Shown: one piece after another, positions 40,421 to 51,081 of the stretch | How the letters are laid out: each line of letters starts with the position of its first letter | Position numbering within the stretch: position 1 is the stretch's first letter | NCBI RefSeq assembly: GCF_003254575.1 | Contig: NZ_QJUA01000012.1 | Location: 1 to 64,000, forward strand | Direction of reading: 5' to 3' | Length of the DNA stretch: 64,000 bases | Source of the DNA: Mycobacterium kyogaense | GTDB taxonomy: Bacteria; Actinomycetota; Actinomycetes; Mycobacteriales; Mycobacteriaceae | Made by a program: the position numbers and the translations under genes | Notes under the pieces: generated by a model | Database searches by the model: none | Told to the model about the DNA's origin: nothing | What the model saw: only the letters and a program-made list of their open reading frames with translations

Positions 40421-41907
40421 TGAGCGGACACCCGCACGTCGGTGTCACGGGGGTACACCTCGGACTTCCGTCCTTCCCGACCGCAGCCAAGTCGGCGTTG
40501 GAGAACTCGGTGTTGCGCCGCAACCTCACCCACGCCACCGGCACCATCCGCGCCAAGCGGGCCAACGTCGTCGGAGAGCTCGACAACTGGGAGGAGCTGC
40601 GGCTGGCGGCAGCCGCCATCAAGGACGCGGCGCTGCACCGGCTCGACGAGCACCTGGAGGCCTTCGAGGCCAACGCCACCGCGGCAGGAGCCACCGTGCA
40701 CTGGGCGCGCGACGCTGCCGAGGCCAACCAGATCGTCATCGAGCTGGTGCGGGCGCAGGGCGCCTCCGAGGTCGTCAAGGTCAAGTCGATGGCCACCCAG
40801 GAGATCGAGCTGAACGAGGCGTTGGCCGAGGCTGGAATCGACGCGTGGGAGACCGATCTCGCTGAGCTGATCGTCCAGCTGGGCGACGACTGGCCGAGCC
40901 ACATCCTGGTCCCGGCCATCCACCGCAACCGCGCCGAGGTGCGCGAGATCTTCCTGCGGGAGATGGGCCGGGTCGGCCGGCCCGCGCCCGACGATCTCAC
41001 CGATGAACCGCGCCGCCTCGCCGAAGCGGCCCGGCTGCACCTGCGGGAGAAATTCCTCCGGGCGAAGGTCGCCGTCTCCGGCGCCAACTTCGCGATCGCC
41101 GACACCGGCAGCCTGGTCGTGGTGGAGTCGGAGGGCAACGGCAGGATGTGCCTGACCCTGCCCGAGACGCTGATCTCCGTGGTGGGCATCGAGAAGGTGC
41201 TGCCGTCGTGGCGCGATCTCGAGGTGATGCTGCAGGTCTTGCCGCGCAGCAGCACCGGGGAACGGGAGAACCCGTACACCTCGATCTGGACCGGGCCGGC
41301 GCAGGGCGACGGCCCGCGCGAGGTGCACATCGTGCTGCTGGACAACGGACGCACGGGGGTGCTCGCCGACGTGGACGGCCGTGACGCGCTGCGGTGCATC
41401 CGCTGCTCGGCATGCCTGAACGTGTGCCCGGTCTATGAACGCGCCGGCGGACACTCCTACGGTTCGGTCTATCCCGGGCCGATCGGTGCCGTGCTGACGC
41501 CACAACTGCGGGGCACCACGAGCGCGATCGACAAATCGCTGCCCTATGCGTCCAGTCTGTGCGGAGCGTGTTTCGACGTGTGCCCTGTCCGCATCGACAT
41601 CCCGTCGATGCTGGTGCACATGCGGACCCGCGTGGTCGACGAACATCGCGGGGGAGTGCCGTCGGGCGAGCAGGTCGCGATGACGGCGGCGAGCTGGCTG
41701 CTCGGCGACCATCGCCGCCTGGAGGCCCTCGAAAAGGTGGCGGCCGCGGGCGGTAAGACATTGCGTAGCAAGCTGTTCGGCGGCAAGCAGCGGTTGCGCT
41801 CACTGCCGTGGCCTGCCAGCGCCTGGTCGGGGGCGCGCGACGCGCCGGTGCCGCCGACAGAGTCGTTCCGGGCGTGGTGGGACAGAACAGGAGGCGGCCA
41901 TGAGTGA
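40420..41907 (+). CDS. lutB: Lactate utilization iron-sulfur protein B (LutB/YkgF)
   Basis: 495 residues. An N-terminal LUD domain (about 60-300; VKVKSMATQEIELNEALAEA, ANFAIADTGSLVVVESEGN) is followed by two 4Fe-4S clusters: CIRCSACLNVCPVYERAGGH and SSLCGACFDVCPVRIDIP. A C-terminal tail follows from about 440. It is the core electron-transfer subunit of the LutABC lactate oxidase. It overlaps lutC by eight bases. Confidence 0.94.
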   Translation: MSGHPHVGVTGVHLGLPSFPTAAKSALENSVLRRNLTHATGTIRAKRANVVGELDNWEELRLAAAAIKDAALHRLDEHLEAFEANATAAGATVHWARDAAEANQIVIELVRAQGASEVVKVKSMATQEIELNEALAEAGIDAWETDLAELIVQLGDDWPSHILVPAIHRNRAEVREIFLREMGRVGRPAPDDLTDEPRRLAEAARLHLREKFLRAKVAVSGANFAIADTGSLVVVESEGNGRMCLTLPETLISVVGIEKVLPSWRDLEVMLQVLPRSSTGERENPYTSIWTGPAQGDGPREVHIVLLDNGRTGVLADVDGRDALRCIRCSACLNVCPVYERAGGHSYGSVYPGPIGAVLTPQLRGTTSAIDKSLPYASSLCGACFDVCPVRIDIPSMLVHMRTRVVDEHRGGVPSGEQVAMTAASWLLGDHRRLEALEKVAAAGGKTLRSKLFGGKQRLRSLPWPASAWSGARDAPVPPTESFRAWWDRTGGGHE

Positions 41908-42520
41908 GGCGCGCGAGGCGATCTTGGCCCGTGTCCGTGCGGCGCTGTCCGACCGGCCGGCGCCGGCCGACATCCCGTGGCGCTACGGCGCCGACGTCGG
42001 CACCGGTGATCTCGACCTCGTCGAGCGGTTTGTCGAGCGTGTCGCCGATTACCGTGCCCGCGTCGACCGCGTCGCCGAAGCCGATGCGGCACAAGCGATC
42101 AGCGCCGCGCTGGCCGATGCGCGCACCGTGATCGCAGATCCCGCCGTCCAGGCCCGGTGGCCCGGCGCTGCGCCGTGGGTGTCCGACACGGGGCTGAATG
42201 CAGACGCACTCGATGCCGTCGACGCGGTGGTCACCACCGCGACGGTGGCGATCGCGAACACCGGCACACTGGTCCTGGACCACGGCCCAGGCCAGGGCAG
42301 GCGGGCGCTGAGCCTGGTGCCCGACGTGCACGTGTGCGTGGTGCACGTCTCACAGATCGTCGACGACGTGCCCAATGCCCTTGCGCGGCTAGTCGATTCG
42401 GGTTCCCACACTCGACCGTTGACGTGGATCAGCGGACCGAGCGCCACCAGCGACATCGAGCTGGACCGAGTCGAGGGCGTGCACGGCCCGCGGACGCTAC
42501 ACGTGATCGTCCTGGGCTAG
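41900..42520 (+). CDS. lutC: Lactate utilization protein C (LutC/YkgG)
   Basis: 206 residues of the LUD family: [14 protein letters not shown] at the N-terminus and the conserved [34 protein letters not shown] and [21 protein letters not shown]. It completes the LutABC complex. The last four bases overlap the convergent pgl gene. Confidence 0.93.
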   Translation: MSEAREAILARVRAALSDRPAPADIPWRYGADVGTGDLDLVERFVERVADYRARVDRVAEADAAQAISAALADARTVIADPAVQARWPGAAPWVSDTGLNADALDAVDAVVTTATVAIANTGTLVLDHGPGQGRRALSLVPDVHVCVVHVSQIVDDVPNALARLVDSGSHTRPLTWISGPSATSDIELDRVEGVHGPRTLHVIVLG

Positions 42521-43248
42521 AGCATGCTCGCCGCGTCCTCGTCGAGCAGCCACACTGTGGCCTCGCGACCCACAGCGCCGGCCGCGGGCAGATCGACCGG
42601 GGCCGCCCCGCCGAGCGCAGCGGCGACCGCGTCGGCCTTGCCGTCGCCGGACACCACCAGCCACACCTCACGCGATCGCTGGATCGCCGGGAGGGTCAAC
42701 GTGATCCGGCGCGGCGGGGGCTTGGGTGAATCGGTCACCCCGACCACCATGCGCTCGGTCTCCCGCACGGCGTCGGTGTCCGGGAACAGGGAATTGACGT
42801 GGCCTTCAGGGCCCATGCCCAGCAGGTGCACGTCGAATTCGCGCTCGGGATCGACGAAAGTCTCGTTCAGCACTCGCTCATAGCCCGCCGCCGCCGCGTC
42901 GAGGTCGTCGCCGAACTCGCCGTCGCTGGCCGCCATCGCGTGCACGTTGACCGCGGGTATGTCGATGTCATCCAGCAGCGCCTCGCGGGCCTGCTTGTCG
43001 TTGCGCTCGTCGTCGTCGTGGGTGACGAACCGCTCGTCGCCCCAGTAGACGTGCACCTTCGACCAGTCGATCTCGCGGCTGCGCTCCTTGACTCGCTCGA
43101 GCATCCCGATGCCGGTGCCGCCGCCGGTCAGGACCACGCTGGCCTGACCCCGAGCCGAGATCGCCGCGGTGATCGCGTCCACCAGCCGGTCCCCGGCGGC
43201 AGTCACCAGAGCGTCTTTGTCTGCGAAGCGCTCGACGATCGCGTTCAC
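42517..43248 (-). CDS. pgl: 6-phosphogluconolactonase (DevB type)
   Basis: Hydrolyses 6-phosphogluconolactone in the oxidative pentose-phosphate pathway. 243 residues: [35 protein letters not shown], the [17 protein letters not shown] signature and [14 protein letters not shown]. Last gene of the tkt-tal-zwf-opcA-pgl operon. Start overlaps the opcA stop. Confidence 0.96.
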   Translation of the reverse strand: MNAIVERFADKDALVTAAGDRLVDAITAAISARGQASVVLTGGGTGIGMLERVKERSREIDWSKVHVYWGDERFVTHDDDERNDKQAREALLDDIDIPAVNVHAMAASDGEFGDDLDAAAAGYERVLNETFVDPEREFDVHLLGMGPEGHVNSLFPDTDAVRETERMVVGVTDSPKPPPRRITLTLPAIQRSREVWLVVSGDGKADAVAAALGGAAPVDLPAAGAVGREATVWLLDEDAASML

Positions 43249-44156
43249 ACGTACTGCACTTTCTCGATGCCCTGGAGGGCCTCGTGATAGATCTCATCGG
43301 CATCGAGGCGCCGCATGTCTTCGGCGAGGCACTCGCGTGTCTCCCTGCGCGCCAACGGAACCAGAGCCTCGGGGGCGGAGGTGCGGGTGAGTCTCGCGGT
43401 GACGCCCTCCTGGGGGCGGCTCAACGTGATCGTCTCGCTGTCGCGGACCAGCTCCACTTTCAGCTCGCCCACGGCGCGGCGGACCGGGCCGTCGATGCGG
43501 TAGGCCAACCATCCGGCCAGCACGTCGAGCGCCGGCTCGGTGGCCAGCCCCGACACCAGCGCCGAGGTGATCGGCTCGTGTGGGGGCAGATCGACAGCCG
43601 CCGTCAACAGTGCCCGCCAGTAGGTGATCCGGCTCCATGCCAGGTCGGTGTCGCCCGGGGTGTAGCCCTTGAGGCGGCCTTTGATAGAGCCCAGCGGGTC
43701 GGTGCCGTTGGTGGCATCGGTGATACGCCGGAGCGCGATCTTGCCCAGTGGATCCTCGGCGGGCACATCGGGGGCCACATCGGGCCACCACGTCACGACC
43801 GGCGTATCGGGCAGCAGAAAAGGCATCACGACGCTGCTGGCGTGGTTGGCCAGCGGCCCGGAGAGCCGTAGGCACACGACCTCGTTCGCGCCTGCGTCCC
43901 GCCCCACGCGTAGCTGCGCGTCGAGCCTGGCCTTGTCCGCGAGGCGGTCACCCGGTGCGACGACGACGACGCGGCAGGGATGCTCGCGGCTCGCTGCGTT
44001 GGCCGCCTCGATCGAGTCCTCGAGCAGTGCCTCGGTGGTGGGCGCGATGACGAGGGTGAGCACCCGGCCCAGCGTTATAGCGCCGCCTTCTTCGCGCAGC
44101 GCGATGATCTTCTTGTTGATGACGTCGGTGGTGGTGTCCGGAAGGTCGAGAATCAT
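43245..44156 (-). CDS. opcA: OpcA, glucose-6-phosphate dehydrogenase assembly protein
   Basis: 303 residues. OpcA supports assembly and activity of glucose-6-phosphate dehydrogenase in cyanobacteria and actinobacteria. Visible are [76 protein letters not shown] and LAGWLAYRI. The ATG at 44156 overlaps the zwf stop as ATGA; the upstream ATG at 44168 would add four residues. Confidence 0.95.
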   Translation of the reverse strand: MILDLPDTTTDVINKKIIALREEGGAITLGRVLTLVIAPTTEALLEDSIEAANAASREHPCRVVVVAPGDRLADKARLDAQLRVGRDAGANEVVCLRLSGPLANHASSVVMPFLLPDTPVVTWWPDVAPDVPAEDPLGKIALRRITDATNGTDPLGSIKGRLKGYTPGDTDLAWSRITYWRALLTAAVDLPPHEPITSALVSGLATEPALDVLAGWLAYRIDGPVRRAVGELKVELVRDSETITLSRPQEGVTARLTRTSAPEALVPLARRETRECLAEDMRRLDADEIYHEALQGIEKVQYV

Positions 44157-45682
44157 GGCCGCCTCCATTCCCGGCCGGAGCGCCGCAACATCTCGAAGGC
44201 CGAATCAGGGCCCCACCCGCCCGATTCGTAGGGGTCCGGCTTCCCGTGCGAGGCCCAGTACTCCAACGCGGGATCGAGGATGCGCCAAGCCAATTCGACC
44301 TCCTGGTTGACCGGGAACAGCGACGGCTCGCCGAGCAGGACGTCGAGGATCAGCCGTTCGTAGGCCTCCGGCGATTCCTCGGCGAACGCCGACCCGTAGG
44401 AGAAGTCCATGCTGACGTCGCGGACTTCCATCATGTTGCCCGGCACTTTGGACCCGAAGCGCAGCGTGATGCCCTCGTCCGGCTGGACCCGGATCACCAG
44501 GGCGTTCTGCCCCAGCTCCTCGGTCATGGTGGCGTCGAACGGCAGGTGCGGGGCCCGCTTGAAGATCAGCGCGATCTCGGTGACCCTGCGGCCCAACCGC
44601 TTTCCGGTCCGCAGGTAGAACGGGACACCGGCCCACCGGCGGGTGTCGACGTCGACGGTGATCGCGGCGAACGTCTCGGTGGTGGAGGTCTTCGAGAACC
44701 CCTCCTCCTCCAGCAATCCGACCACCCGCTCGCCGCCCTGCCAGCCCGCGGTGTACTGACCCCGCGAGGTGGTCTCGTCGAGGGGCTCGGCCAGCTTGCT
44801 CGCCGAGAGCACCTTGATCTTTTCCGCCTGCAGCTCGTCGGGGGAGAAGCTGACGGGTTCCTCCATGGCCGTCAGCGCCAGTAGCTGCAGCAGATGGTTC
44901 TGGATCACGTCACGCGCAGCCCCGACGCCGTCGTAGTAACCGCCGCGCCCGCCCAGACCGATGTCCTCGGCCATCGTGATCTGCACGCTGTCCACGTAAT
45001 GGGAGTTCCACACCGGTTCGAACAGCTCGTTGGCGAACCGCAGCGCCAGGATGTTCTGCACCGTCTCCTTGCCGAGGTAGTGGTCGATGCGGAACACCGA
45101 CGACTCCGGGAAGACGTTGTTGACGATCGAGTTGAGCTCCTCGGCGCTCTTGAGGTCGTGCCCGAATGGTTTCTCGATGACGACGCGGCTCCAGCTGCCC
45201 TCCGGCTTCTTGGCCAGGCCGGTGCGGGAGAGCTGTTCGAGCACCTGAGGAAACGCCTTCGGCGGAATCGACAGGTAGAAAGCGTGATTGCCACCGGTTC
45301 CGCGCTCGGCGTCGAGCTTGCCCAGGGTCTCGGCGAGGCTCTCGAAGGCTTTCTCGTCGTCGAAGGTGCCCTGTACGAAGCGAACTCCCTCGGCCAGGCG
45401 ATCCCAGACCTCCTGGCGGAACGGCGTGCGGGCGTGCTGCTTGACCGCGTCGAGGACGACCTGACTGAAGTCCTGGTCGGCCCAGTCCCGCCGCGCGAAG
45501 CCGACCAGGGCGAACGACGGTGGCAGCAGCCCCCGGTTGGCCAGGTCGTAGATCGCGGGCATCAGCTTCTTGCGGGCGAGGTCCCCGGTGACACCGAAGA
45601 TCACCACACAGCACGGGCCCGCGATGCGGGGCATGCGCTTGTCGCGCTTGTCCCGCAGCGGGTTCTGCCAGGCTTCGCTCAT
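44153..45682 (-). CDS. zwf: Glucose-6-phosphate 1-dehydrogenase
   Basis: First step of the oxidative pentose-phosphate pathway, producing NADPH. 509 residues. Nucleotide-binding VIFGVTGDLARKKLMPAIYD, the active-site signature FRIDHYLGKETVQNILALRF and C-terminal ESPEAYERLILDVLLGE are visible. The ATG at 45682 gives MSEAWQNPL; the frame extends eight codons upstream to a TTG. Confidence 0.97.
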   Translation of the reverse strand: MSEAWQNPLRDKRDKRMPRIAGPCCVVIFGVTGDLARKKLMPAIYDLANRGLLPPSFALVGFARRDWADQDFSQVVLDAVKQHARTPFRQEVWDRLAEGVRFVQGTFDDEKAFESLAETLGKLDAERGTGGNHAFYLSIPPKAFPQVLEQLSRTGLAKKPEGSWSRVVIEKPFGHDLKSAEELNSIVNNVFPESSVFRIDHYLGKETVQNILALRFANELFEPVWNSHYVDSVQITMAEDIGLGGRGGYYDGVGAARDVIQNHLLQLLALTAMEEPVSFSPDELQAEKIKVLSASKLAEPLDETTSRGQYTAGWQGGERVVGLLEEEGFSKTSTTETFAAITVDVDTRRWAGVPFYLRTGKRLGRRVTEIALIFKRAPHLPFDATMTEELGQNALVIRVQPDEGITLRFGSKVPGNMMEVRDVSMDFSYGSAFAEESPEAYERLILDVLLGEPSLFPVNQEVELAWRILDPALEYWASHGKPDPYESGGWGPDSAFEMLRRSGREWRRP

Positions 45683-45724
45683 CGTCGTCTCTTGCTCTTC
45701 GCGCAAGCGCTCATCGCAGCCGGG

Positions 45725-46840
45725 TCACTTCTTCTCGTCGAGCTGGCCCTGCGTGGCTTCGAGCAATTCCTGCCACGACTTCTCGAACTTCTCGACGCCT
45801 TCCTCCTCGAGCGCGATGAACACGTCGGTCAGGTCGATGCCGACAGCGGAGAGTTGATCGAAGATCTCCTGCGATTCCGCGCCCTTGCCGGTGACCGTGT
45901 CACCGGTGACCACGCCGTGGTCGGCGACCGCGTCCATCGTCTTCTCCGGCATCGTGTTCACGGTGTTCGGGGCGACGAGCTCGGTGACGTAGAGCGTGTC
46001 GGAGTAGTCGGGGTTCTTCACGCCCGTCGACGCCCACAGCGGCCGCTGCACCCGCGCGCCGTCGTTCTTCAGCTTCTCGAAGCGCTCACCGCCGAGGAAC
46101 ACCTCTTCATAGGCGGCGTACGCCAGTCGTGCGTTGGCGACACCGGCCTTGCCGCGCAGCGCCAACGCCTCATCGGTGCCGATGTCCTCGAGTCGCTTGT
46201 CGATCTCGGTGTCCACGCGAGAGACGAAGAACGATGCGACCGAATGGATTCGGGACAGGTCGTGGCCGGCTTCCTTGGCCTTCTCGAGACCCTTGAGGTA
46301 GGCGTCCATCACCAGGCGGTAGCGCTCGACGGAGAAGATCAGCGTCACGTTCACCGAGATACCTTCGGCGAGAACCGAAGCGATCGCCGGGACACCGGCC
46401 TCGGTGGCGGGGATCTTGATCAGCAGGTTGGGCCGGTCGACGATCTTCCACAGCTCGATCGCCTGCAGGATCGTCTTGTCGGTGTCGTGGGCCAGCCGCG
46501 GGTCCACCTCGATCGACACCCGGCCGTCGACGCCATCGGACTGCTCGTAGATCTTCGCGAAGACATCGCAGGCGTTTCGGACGTCGTCGGTGGTGACGGT
46601 CCGGATGGTGGCGTCGACGTCGGCGCCGCGCTCGGCGAGCTCTTTGATCTGGTCGTCGTAGGCGTCACCCTTGGACAGCGCCGCCTGGAAGATCGACGGG
46701 TTGGTGGTCACGCCCACCACCGACTTCGTGTCGATCAGCGACTGCAGATTGCCGGTCTGCAGCCGTTCGCGGGACAGGTCGTCGAGCCATACGGAAACAC
46801 CCGCGGCCGAGAGGGCCGCCAGGTTCTGGTTCTGGGTCAT
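45725..46840 (-). CDS. tal: Transaldolase
   Basis: Moves a dihydroxyacetone unit between sugar phosphates. 371 residues of the long TalB-like actinobacterial type. N-terminal [20 protein letters not shown], the Schiff-base Lys in [20 protein letters not shown], and [17 protein letters not shown]. The ATG at 46840 has an AAGGAATTG site. It lies between tkt and zwf in the operon. Confidence 0.97.
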   Translation of the reverse strand: MTQNQNLAALSAAGVSVWLDDLSRERLQTGNLQSLIDTKSVVGVTTNPSIFQAALSKGDAYDDQIKELAERGADVDATIRTVTTDDVRNACDVFAKIYEQSDGVDGRVSIEVDPRLAHDTDKTILQAIELWKIVDRPNLLIKIPATEAGVPAIASVLAEGISVNVTLIFSVERYRLVMDAYLKGLEKAKEAGHDLSRIHSVASFFVSRVDTEIDKRLEDIGTDEALALRGKAGVANARLAYAAYEEVFLGGERFEKLKNDGARVQRPLWASTGVKNPDYSDTLYVTELVAPNTVNTMPEKTMDAVADHGVVTGDTVTGKGAESQEIFDQLSAVGIDLTDVFIALEEEGVEKFEKSWQELLEATQGQLDEKK

Positions 46841-46857
46841 GTCAATTCCTTCGCTGA

Positions 46858-48951
46858 CTAGTTCGCGATACTGCGTTCCGCGGCGGCCACCACTGCCTCT
46901 GGAGTGAACCCGAATTCGCGGAACAACGTCTTGTCGTCGGCCGACTCGCCGAAGTGCTCGATCGAGATGATCTCGCCGGTGTCGCCGACGATCTTGTACC
47001 AACTCTGCGCGACCGCGGCCTCGATGGCGACGCGCGCCGACACCTGAGGCGGCAACACGCTGTCGCGGTACTCCTTGGGCTGGGACTCGAACCACTCCAG
47101 GCACGGCATCGACACGACGTAGGCATTGATGTTCTTGTCGCGCAACGCCTTCTGCGCCTCGACGGCGATCTGCAGTTCGGAGCCCGTCGCGATCAGCATG
47201 ACGTCGGCGTCGTCGGCGGGGGAGCCACCACCGAGCACGTACCCGCCCTTGGCGACGCCCTCGGAGTCGGTGCCCTCCAGCACGGGGATGCCCTGGCGGC
47301 TCAGGATGAAACCGACCGGGCCGCTGCCGTTACCGCGCGCGAGGATGCTCTTCCACGCGTATGCCGTCTCGTTCGGATCACCCGGCCGCACCACCGACAG
47401 ATTCGGAATGGCCCGCAACGCAGCCAGATGTTCGATCGGCTGGTGGGTGGGTCCGTCCTCGCCCAGTCCGATCGAATCGTGGGTCCAGATGTAGATGGTG
47501 TCGATGTCCATCAGCGAGGCCAACCGCACTGCCGGACGCATGTAATCCGAGAACTGCAGGAACGTCCCGCCGAATGCCCGGGTCGGGCCGTGCAGCACGA
47601 TGCCCGACAGGATCGAGCCCATCGCGTGCTCCCGGATGCCGAAGTGCAGCACCCGGCCGTACCAGTCGGCCTCGAAATCCGACGTCGAGATCGACGGCGG
47701 ACCGAACGACTTCACGCCCTTGATCGTCGTGTTGTTGCTGCCCGCCAGATCGGCCGAGCCACCCCACAGTTCCGGGAGCTTCGGTGCGACGTCGTTGAGT
47801 ACCTGGCCGAACGCGGCGCGGGTCGCGACCGCCTTCGAGCCGGGCTCCCAGTACGTGATGTCCGAATCCCAGCCCTCGGGGAGTTCCTCGGCGGTCAGGC
47901 GGTCCAGCAGCTTCTTGCGCTCGGGCTCACGCTCCGCCCACGCGTCGAAGCCCGGCTGCCACTTCTCGTGCGCCTCACGGCCCCGCTCGACCAGCTTGCG
48001 GGTGTGCTCGAACACCTCGTCGCTGACCTCGAACGTCTTGTCCGGATCGAAACCCAGGACCTTCTTGGTGGCGGCGACCTCGTCGTCCCCGAGCGCCGAG
48101 CCATGCACGCCGCCGGTGTTCATCTTGTTCGGCGCCGGATATCCGATGATCGTGCGCAGCGCGATGAACGACGGCTTGTCGGTCACCTTCTTGGCCTCGG
48201 CGATGGCCTGCTCGATACCGACGACATTCTCGCCGCCCTCGACCTCCTGCACGTGCCACCCGTAGGCGCGGTAGCGCGCGGCGACATCCTCGCTCAGCGC
48301 GATGTTGGTGTCGTGCTCGATGGAGATCTGGTTCTTGTCGTAGAACACGATCAGATTGCCCAGCTGCTGGGTGCCCGCCAACGAGGACGCCTCGCTGGTC
48401 ACGCCTTCTTCGATGTCGCCGTCGGAGGCGATCACGTAGATGAAGTGGTCGAAGGGGCTCTCACCGGCCGGTGCGTCGGGATCGAACAGGCCGCGCTCGT
48501 AGCGCGACGCCATCGCCATGCCGACAGCGGAGGCAAGGCCCTGCCCCAGCGGGCCGGTGGTGATCTCCACGCCCTTGGTGTGCCGGAACTCGGGGTGACC
48601 GGGTGTCTTGGACTTGAACGTCCGCAGCGCTTCGATGTCGGACAGTTCGAGTCCGAACCCGCCGAGATAGAGCTGGATGTAGAGCGTGAGGCTGGAGTGC
48701 CCGCAGGACAGCACGAACCGGTCGCGGCCCAACCAGTGCACGTCGCTGGGGTCGTGGCGCATCTGGCGCTGGAACAGCGTGTAGGCCAGCGGCGCCAGAC
48801 TCATCGCCGTCCCGGGGTGACCGTTGCCCACCTTCTGGACGGCATCGGCAGCCAGCACGCGGACGGTGTCCACCGCGCGGGAGTCGAGCTCGGTCCAGTC
48901 GTCGGGATGGTTCGGTCGGGTCAGCGAAGAGATCTCTTCGAGCGTGGTCAC
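46858..48951 (-). CDS. tkt: Transketolase
   Basis: Thiamine-diphosphate enzyme transferring two-carbon units. 697 residues. [20 protein letters not shown], the ThDP/metal-binding [19 protein letters not shown], the central [15 protein letters not shown] and [20 protein letters not shown] are visible. The GTG at 48951 follows an AAGGAG site and gives the family length; the open frame extends 15 codons upstream. First gene of the pentose-phosphate operon. Confidence 0.97.
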   Translation of the reverse strand: MTTLEEISSLTRPNHPDDWTELDSRAVDTVRVLAADAVQKVGNGHPGTAMSLAPLAYTLFQRQMRHDPSDVHWLGRDRFVLSCGHSSLTLYIQLYLGGFGLELSDIEALRTFKSKTPGHPEFRHTKGVEITTGPLGQGLASAVGMAMASRYERGLFDPDAPAGESPFDHFIYVIASDGDIEEGVTSEASSLAGTQQLGNLIVFYDKNQISIEHDTNIALSEDVAARYRAYGWHVQEVEGGENVVGIEQAIAEAKKVTDKPSFIALRTIIGYPAPNKMNTGGVHGSALGDDEVAATKKVLGFDPDKTFEVSDEVFEHTRKLVERGREAHEKWQPGFDAWAEREPERKKLLDRLTAEELPEGWDSDITYWEPGSKAVATRAAFGQVLNDVAPKLPELWGGSADLAGSNNTTIKGVKSFGPPSISTSDFEADWYGRVLHFGIREHAMGSILSGIVLHGPTRAFGGTFLQFSDYMRPAVRLASLMDIDTIYIWTHDSIGLGEDGPTHQPIEHLAALRAIPNLSVVRPGDPNETAYAWKSILARGNGSGPVGFILSRQGIPVLEGTDSEGVAKGGYVLGGGSPADDADVMLIATGSELQIAVEAQKALRDKNINAYVVSMPCLEWFESQPKEYRDSVLPPQVSARVAIEAAVAQSWYKIVGDTGEIISIEHFGESADDKTLFREFGFTPEAVVAAAERSIAN

Positions 48952-48998
48952 GAGGCGCACTCCTTGGACTTGGTGGGGCGTGTCGATCCGCACCAACC

Positions 48999-49004
48999 AC
49001 CCTA
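48999..49004 (-). promoter_or_regulatory. Candidate -10 box for the tkt operon
   Basis: TAGGGT on the minus strand fits TANNNT and would give a leader of about 40 nt containing the AAGGAG ribosome-binding site. It lies in the 189-bp gap divergent from ctaB. Confidence 0.35.
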
Positions 49005-49140
49005 GTGCTCACCGACGCGAAGACGCAGGGGTGATACCCGCCGTACCGGTTACCACCCGTAACCAGACGGCGAATTTCGGGGACGGCGCCCCGCGGTCTA
49101 CCATCGCCTGTAGTAGACGTGGCACGAAGGAGTTGGTTGG

Positions 49141-50085
49141 GTGAGGATCCGCGAAGGCGACCTCGTCGGCGATTCGGCCGACGCCGCGCCGCACGGGTTC
49201 CGCACCAGACTGCTCGGCTATCTGGGCCTGACCAAGCCGCGCGTCATCGAACTGCTGCTCGTCACCACGATCCCGGCGATGCTGCTGGCGCATCGCGGCA
49301 GCGTCGACCCGCTGCTGATCCTCAACACGATGTTCGGCGGCCTACTGGCCGCCGCCGGCGCCAACACGCTGAACTGTGTCGCCGACGCCGACATCGACAA
49401 GGTGATGAAGCGCACCGAGCGGCGCGCGCTGGCCCGCGCGACCGTGCCCCGCAGTCACGCGCTGGTGTTCGGGCTGGCGCTGTCGGTCGGATCGTTCTTC
49501 TGGCTGTGGTGGACCACCAACATGCTGTCCGCGCACCTGGCGGGCGCGACGATCGCGTTCTACGTGCTGGTGTACACGCTGCTGCTCAAGCGGCGGACCT
49601 CGCAGAACGTCGTGTGGGGCGGGGCCGCAGGCTGCATGCCTGTGATGATCGGCTGGTCCGCGGTGACCGGCACGATCAGCTGGCCGGCGATCGTGATGTT
49701 CCTCATCATCTTCTTCTGGACGCCGCCGCACACCTGGGCGCTGGCGATGCGCTACAAGGAGGACTACAAGGCGGCCGGCGTGCCGATGCTGCCCGTGGTC
49801 GCCACCGAGGTACAGGTCACCAAGCAGATTCTCGTCTACACCTGGCTGACCGTGATCGCCACGCTCGCCCTGGCGCTCGCAACCGGATGGCTGTACGCAT
49901 CGGTCGCCATCCTCGCCGGCACCTGGTTCCTGGTCATGGCCCATCAGCTCTACGCCGGCGTGCGACGCGGTGAGCCGGTCAAGCCGCTGCGACTGTTCCT
50001 GCAGTCGAACAACTACCTCGCGGTGGTGTTCTGCGCGCTGGCCGTCGATTCGGCGCTGGACCTGCCGACGCTGCTGACCCGCTAA
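49141..50085 (+). CDS. ctaB: Protoheme IX farnesyltransferase
   Basis: Converts heme B to heme O for the aa3 oxidase. 314 residues of the UbiA prenyltransferase fold with about nine membrane helices. The first Asp-rich motif is [20 protein letters not shown]; the second lies in the cytoplasmic loop [20 protein letters not shown]. The GTG start follows AAGGAG. CtaA, which acts next, is 2 kb downstream on the other strand. Confidence 0.95.
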   Translation: MRIREGDLVGDSADAAPHGFRTRLLGYLGLTKPRVIELLLVTTIPAMLLAHRGSVDPLLILNTMFGGLLAAAGANTLNCVADADIDKVMKRTERRALARATVPRSHALVFGLALSVGSFFWLWWTTNMLSAHLAGATIAFYVLVYTLLLKRRTSQNVVWGGAAGCMPVMIGWSAVTGTISWPAIVMFLIIFFWTPPHTWALAMRYKEDYKAAGVPMLPVVATEVQVTKQILVYTWLTVIATLALALATGWLYASVAILAGTWFLVMAHQLYAGVRRGEPVKPLRLFLQSNNYLAVVFCALAVDSALDLPTLLTR

Positions 50086-51071
50086 CCGGGCAGCAGCACG
50101 ACCGAGCCCACGGTCTTGCGGCCCTGCAGGTCGCGGTGAGCCTGCTCGGCGTCCTGTAGTGCATAGCGATTGCTCACGGTCACGCTCAGGGTGCCGTCGG
50201 CGATGGCGGTCAGCAGTTCGCCCGCGCGCCACGAGAACTCATCGGCCGTGCGGGTGTGGTGCGCGAGGTTGGGCCGCGTCAGGAAGACCGAGCCCGCGGC
50301 GTTGAGGCGCTGCGGATCGAACGGTGGCACCGGCCCGCTCGCCGCGCCGAACAGTGCCAGGGTGCCGCGCACCGCGAGGCTGGCCAGGCTGGCCTCGAAC
50401 GTCGAGGCGCCCACCCCGTCGTACACCGCCTCCACGCCGCTCCCGTCGGTGAGCTCGCGGATGCGCGCGCCGAAGGCGGCGGCGCCCCCGTCCTCCTGAC
50501 TGGGGTAGTCCAGCACCTCGACCGCGCCGGCCTGCCGGGACAGCTCCGCCTTGTCCGGTGTGGACACGGTGGTGATCACCGACGTCGCCATGCTGGTGGC
50601 CCACTGCGTCAGGATCAGCCCGACGCCGCCCGCGCCGGCATGCACCAGCACGGTGTCGCCCTGCTGGATCGGGTAGGTGGATTTGATCAGGTAGTGCGCC
50701 GTCATGCCCTTCAGCAGCGCGGAAGCGGCCACGTCAGGTGCGACGCCCTCGGGCACGTAGGCGACGAAGTCGGCGGGGGCCAGACAGTACTCGGCGTAGG
50801 CGCCGAGGGCCTGCGCAGTCACCACCCGGTCGCCGACGTTGAGCGCGGCGACGTCGTCGCCGACGGCCTCGATCGTGCCGCACACCTCGGTGCCCACGAC
50901 GAACGGCAGCTCCCGCGGATACAGCCCGGAGCGGAAGTACGTGTCGATGAAGTTCACGCCGATCGCCTCGGCCTTGATCAGCACCTGATCGGGTCCCGGT
51001 GCAGGCTGGGGCTTCTCCACGTAGGACAGAACTTCCGGCCCGCCGGTCTCGGCGACTTCGATCGCGTACAT
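50082..51071 (-). CDS. qor: NADPH:quinone oxidoreductase-like zinc-free MDR protein
   Basis: 329 residues of the quinone oxidoreductase family: [40 protein letters not shown], the Rossmann [14 protein letters not shown] and [17 protein letters not shown]. Single-electron or two-electron quinone reduction with NADPH is the family role. Starts at ATG 51071 or ATG 51083; neither has a clear ribosome-binding site. Convergent four-base overlap with ctaB. Confidence 0.9.
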   Translation of the reverse strand: MYAIEVAETGGPEVLSYVEKPQPAPGPDQVLIKAEAIGVNFIDTYFRSGLYPRELPFVVGTEVCGTIEAVGDDVAALNVGDRVVTAQALGAYAEYCLAPADFVAYVPEGVAPDVAASALLKGMTAHYLIKSTYPIQQGDTVLVHAGAGGVGLILTQWATSMATSVITTVSTPDKAELSRQAGAVEVLDYPSQEDGGAAAFGARIRELTDGSGVEAVYDGVGASTFEASLASLAVRGTLALFGAASGPVPPFDPQRLNAAGSVFLTRPNLAHHTRTADEFSWRAGELLTAIADGTLSVTVSNRYALQDAEQAHRDLQGRKTVGSVVLLPG

Positions 51072-51081
51072 AGGTGACATC

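Noticed and set aside
46954..49005. Plus-strand open frame of 683 codons opposite tkt
   Set aside because: Antisense of transketolase. Its length follows from the strong third-position GC bias of the real gene.
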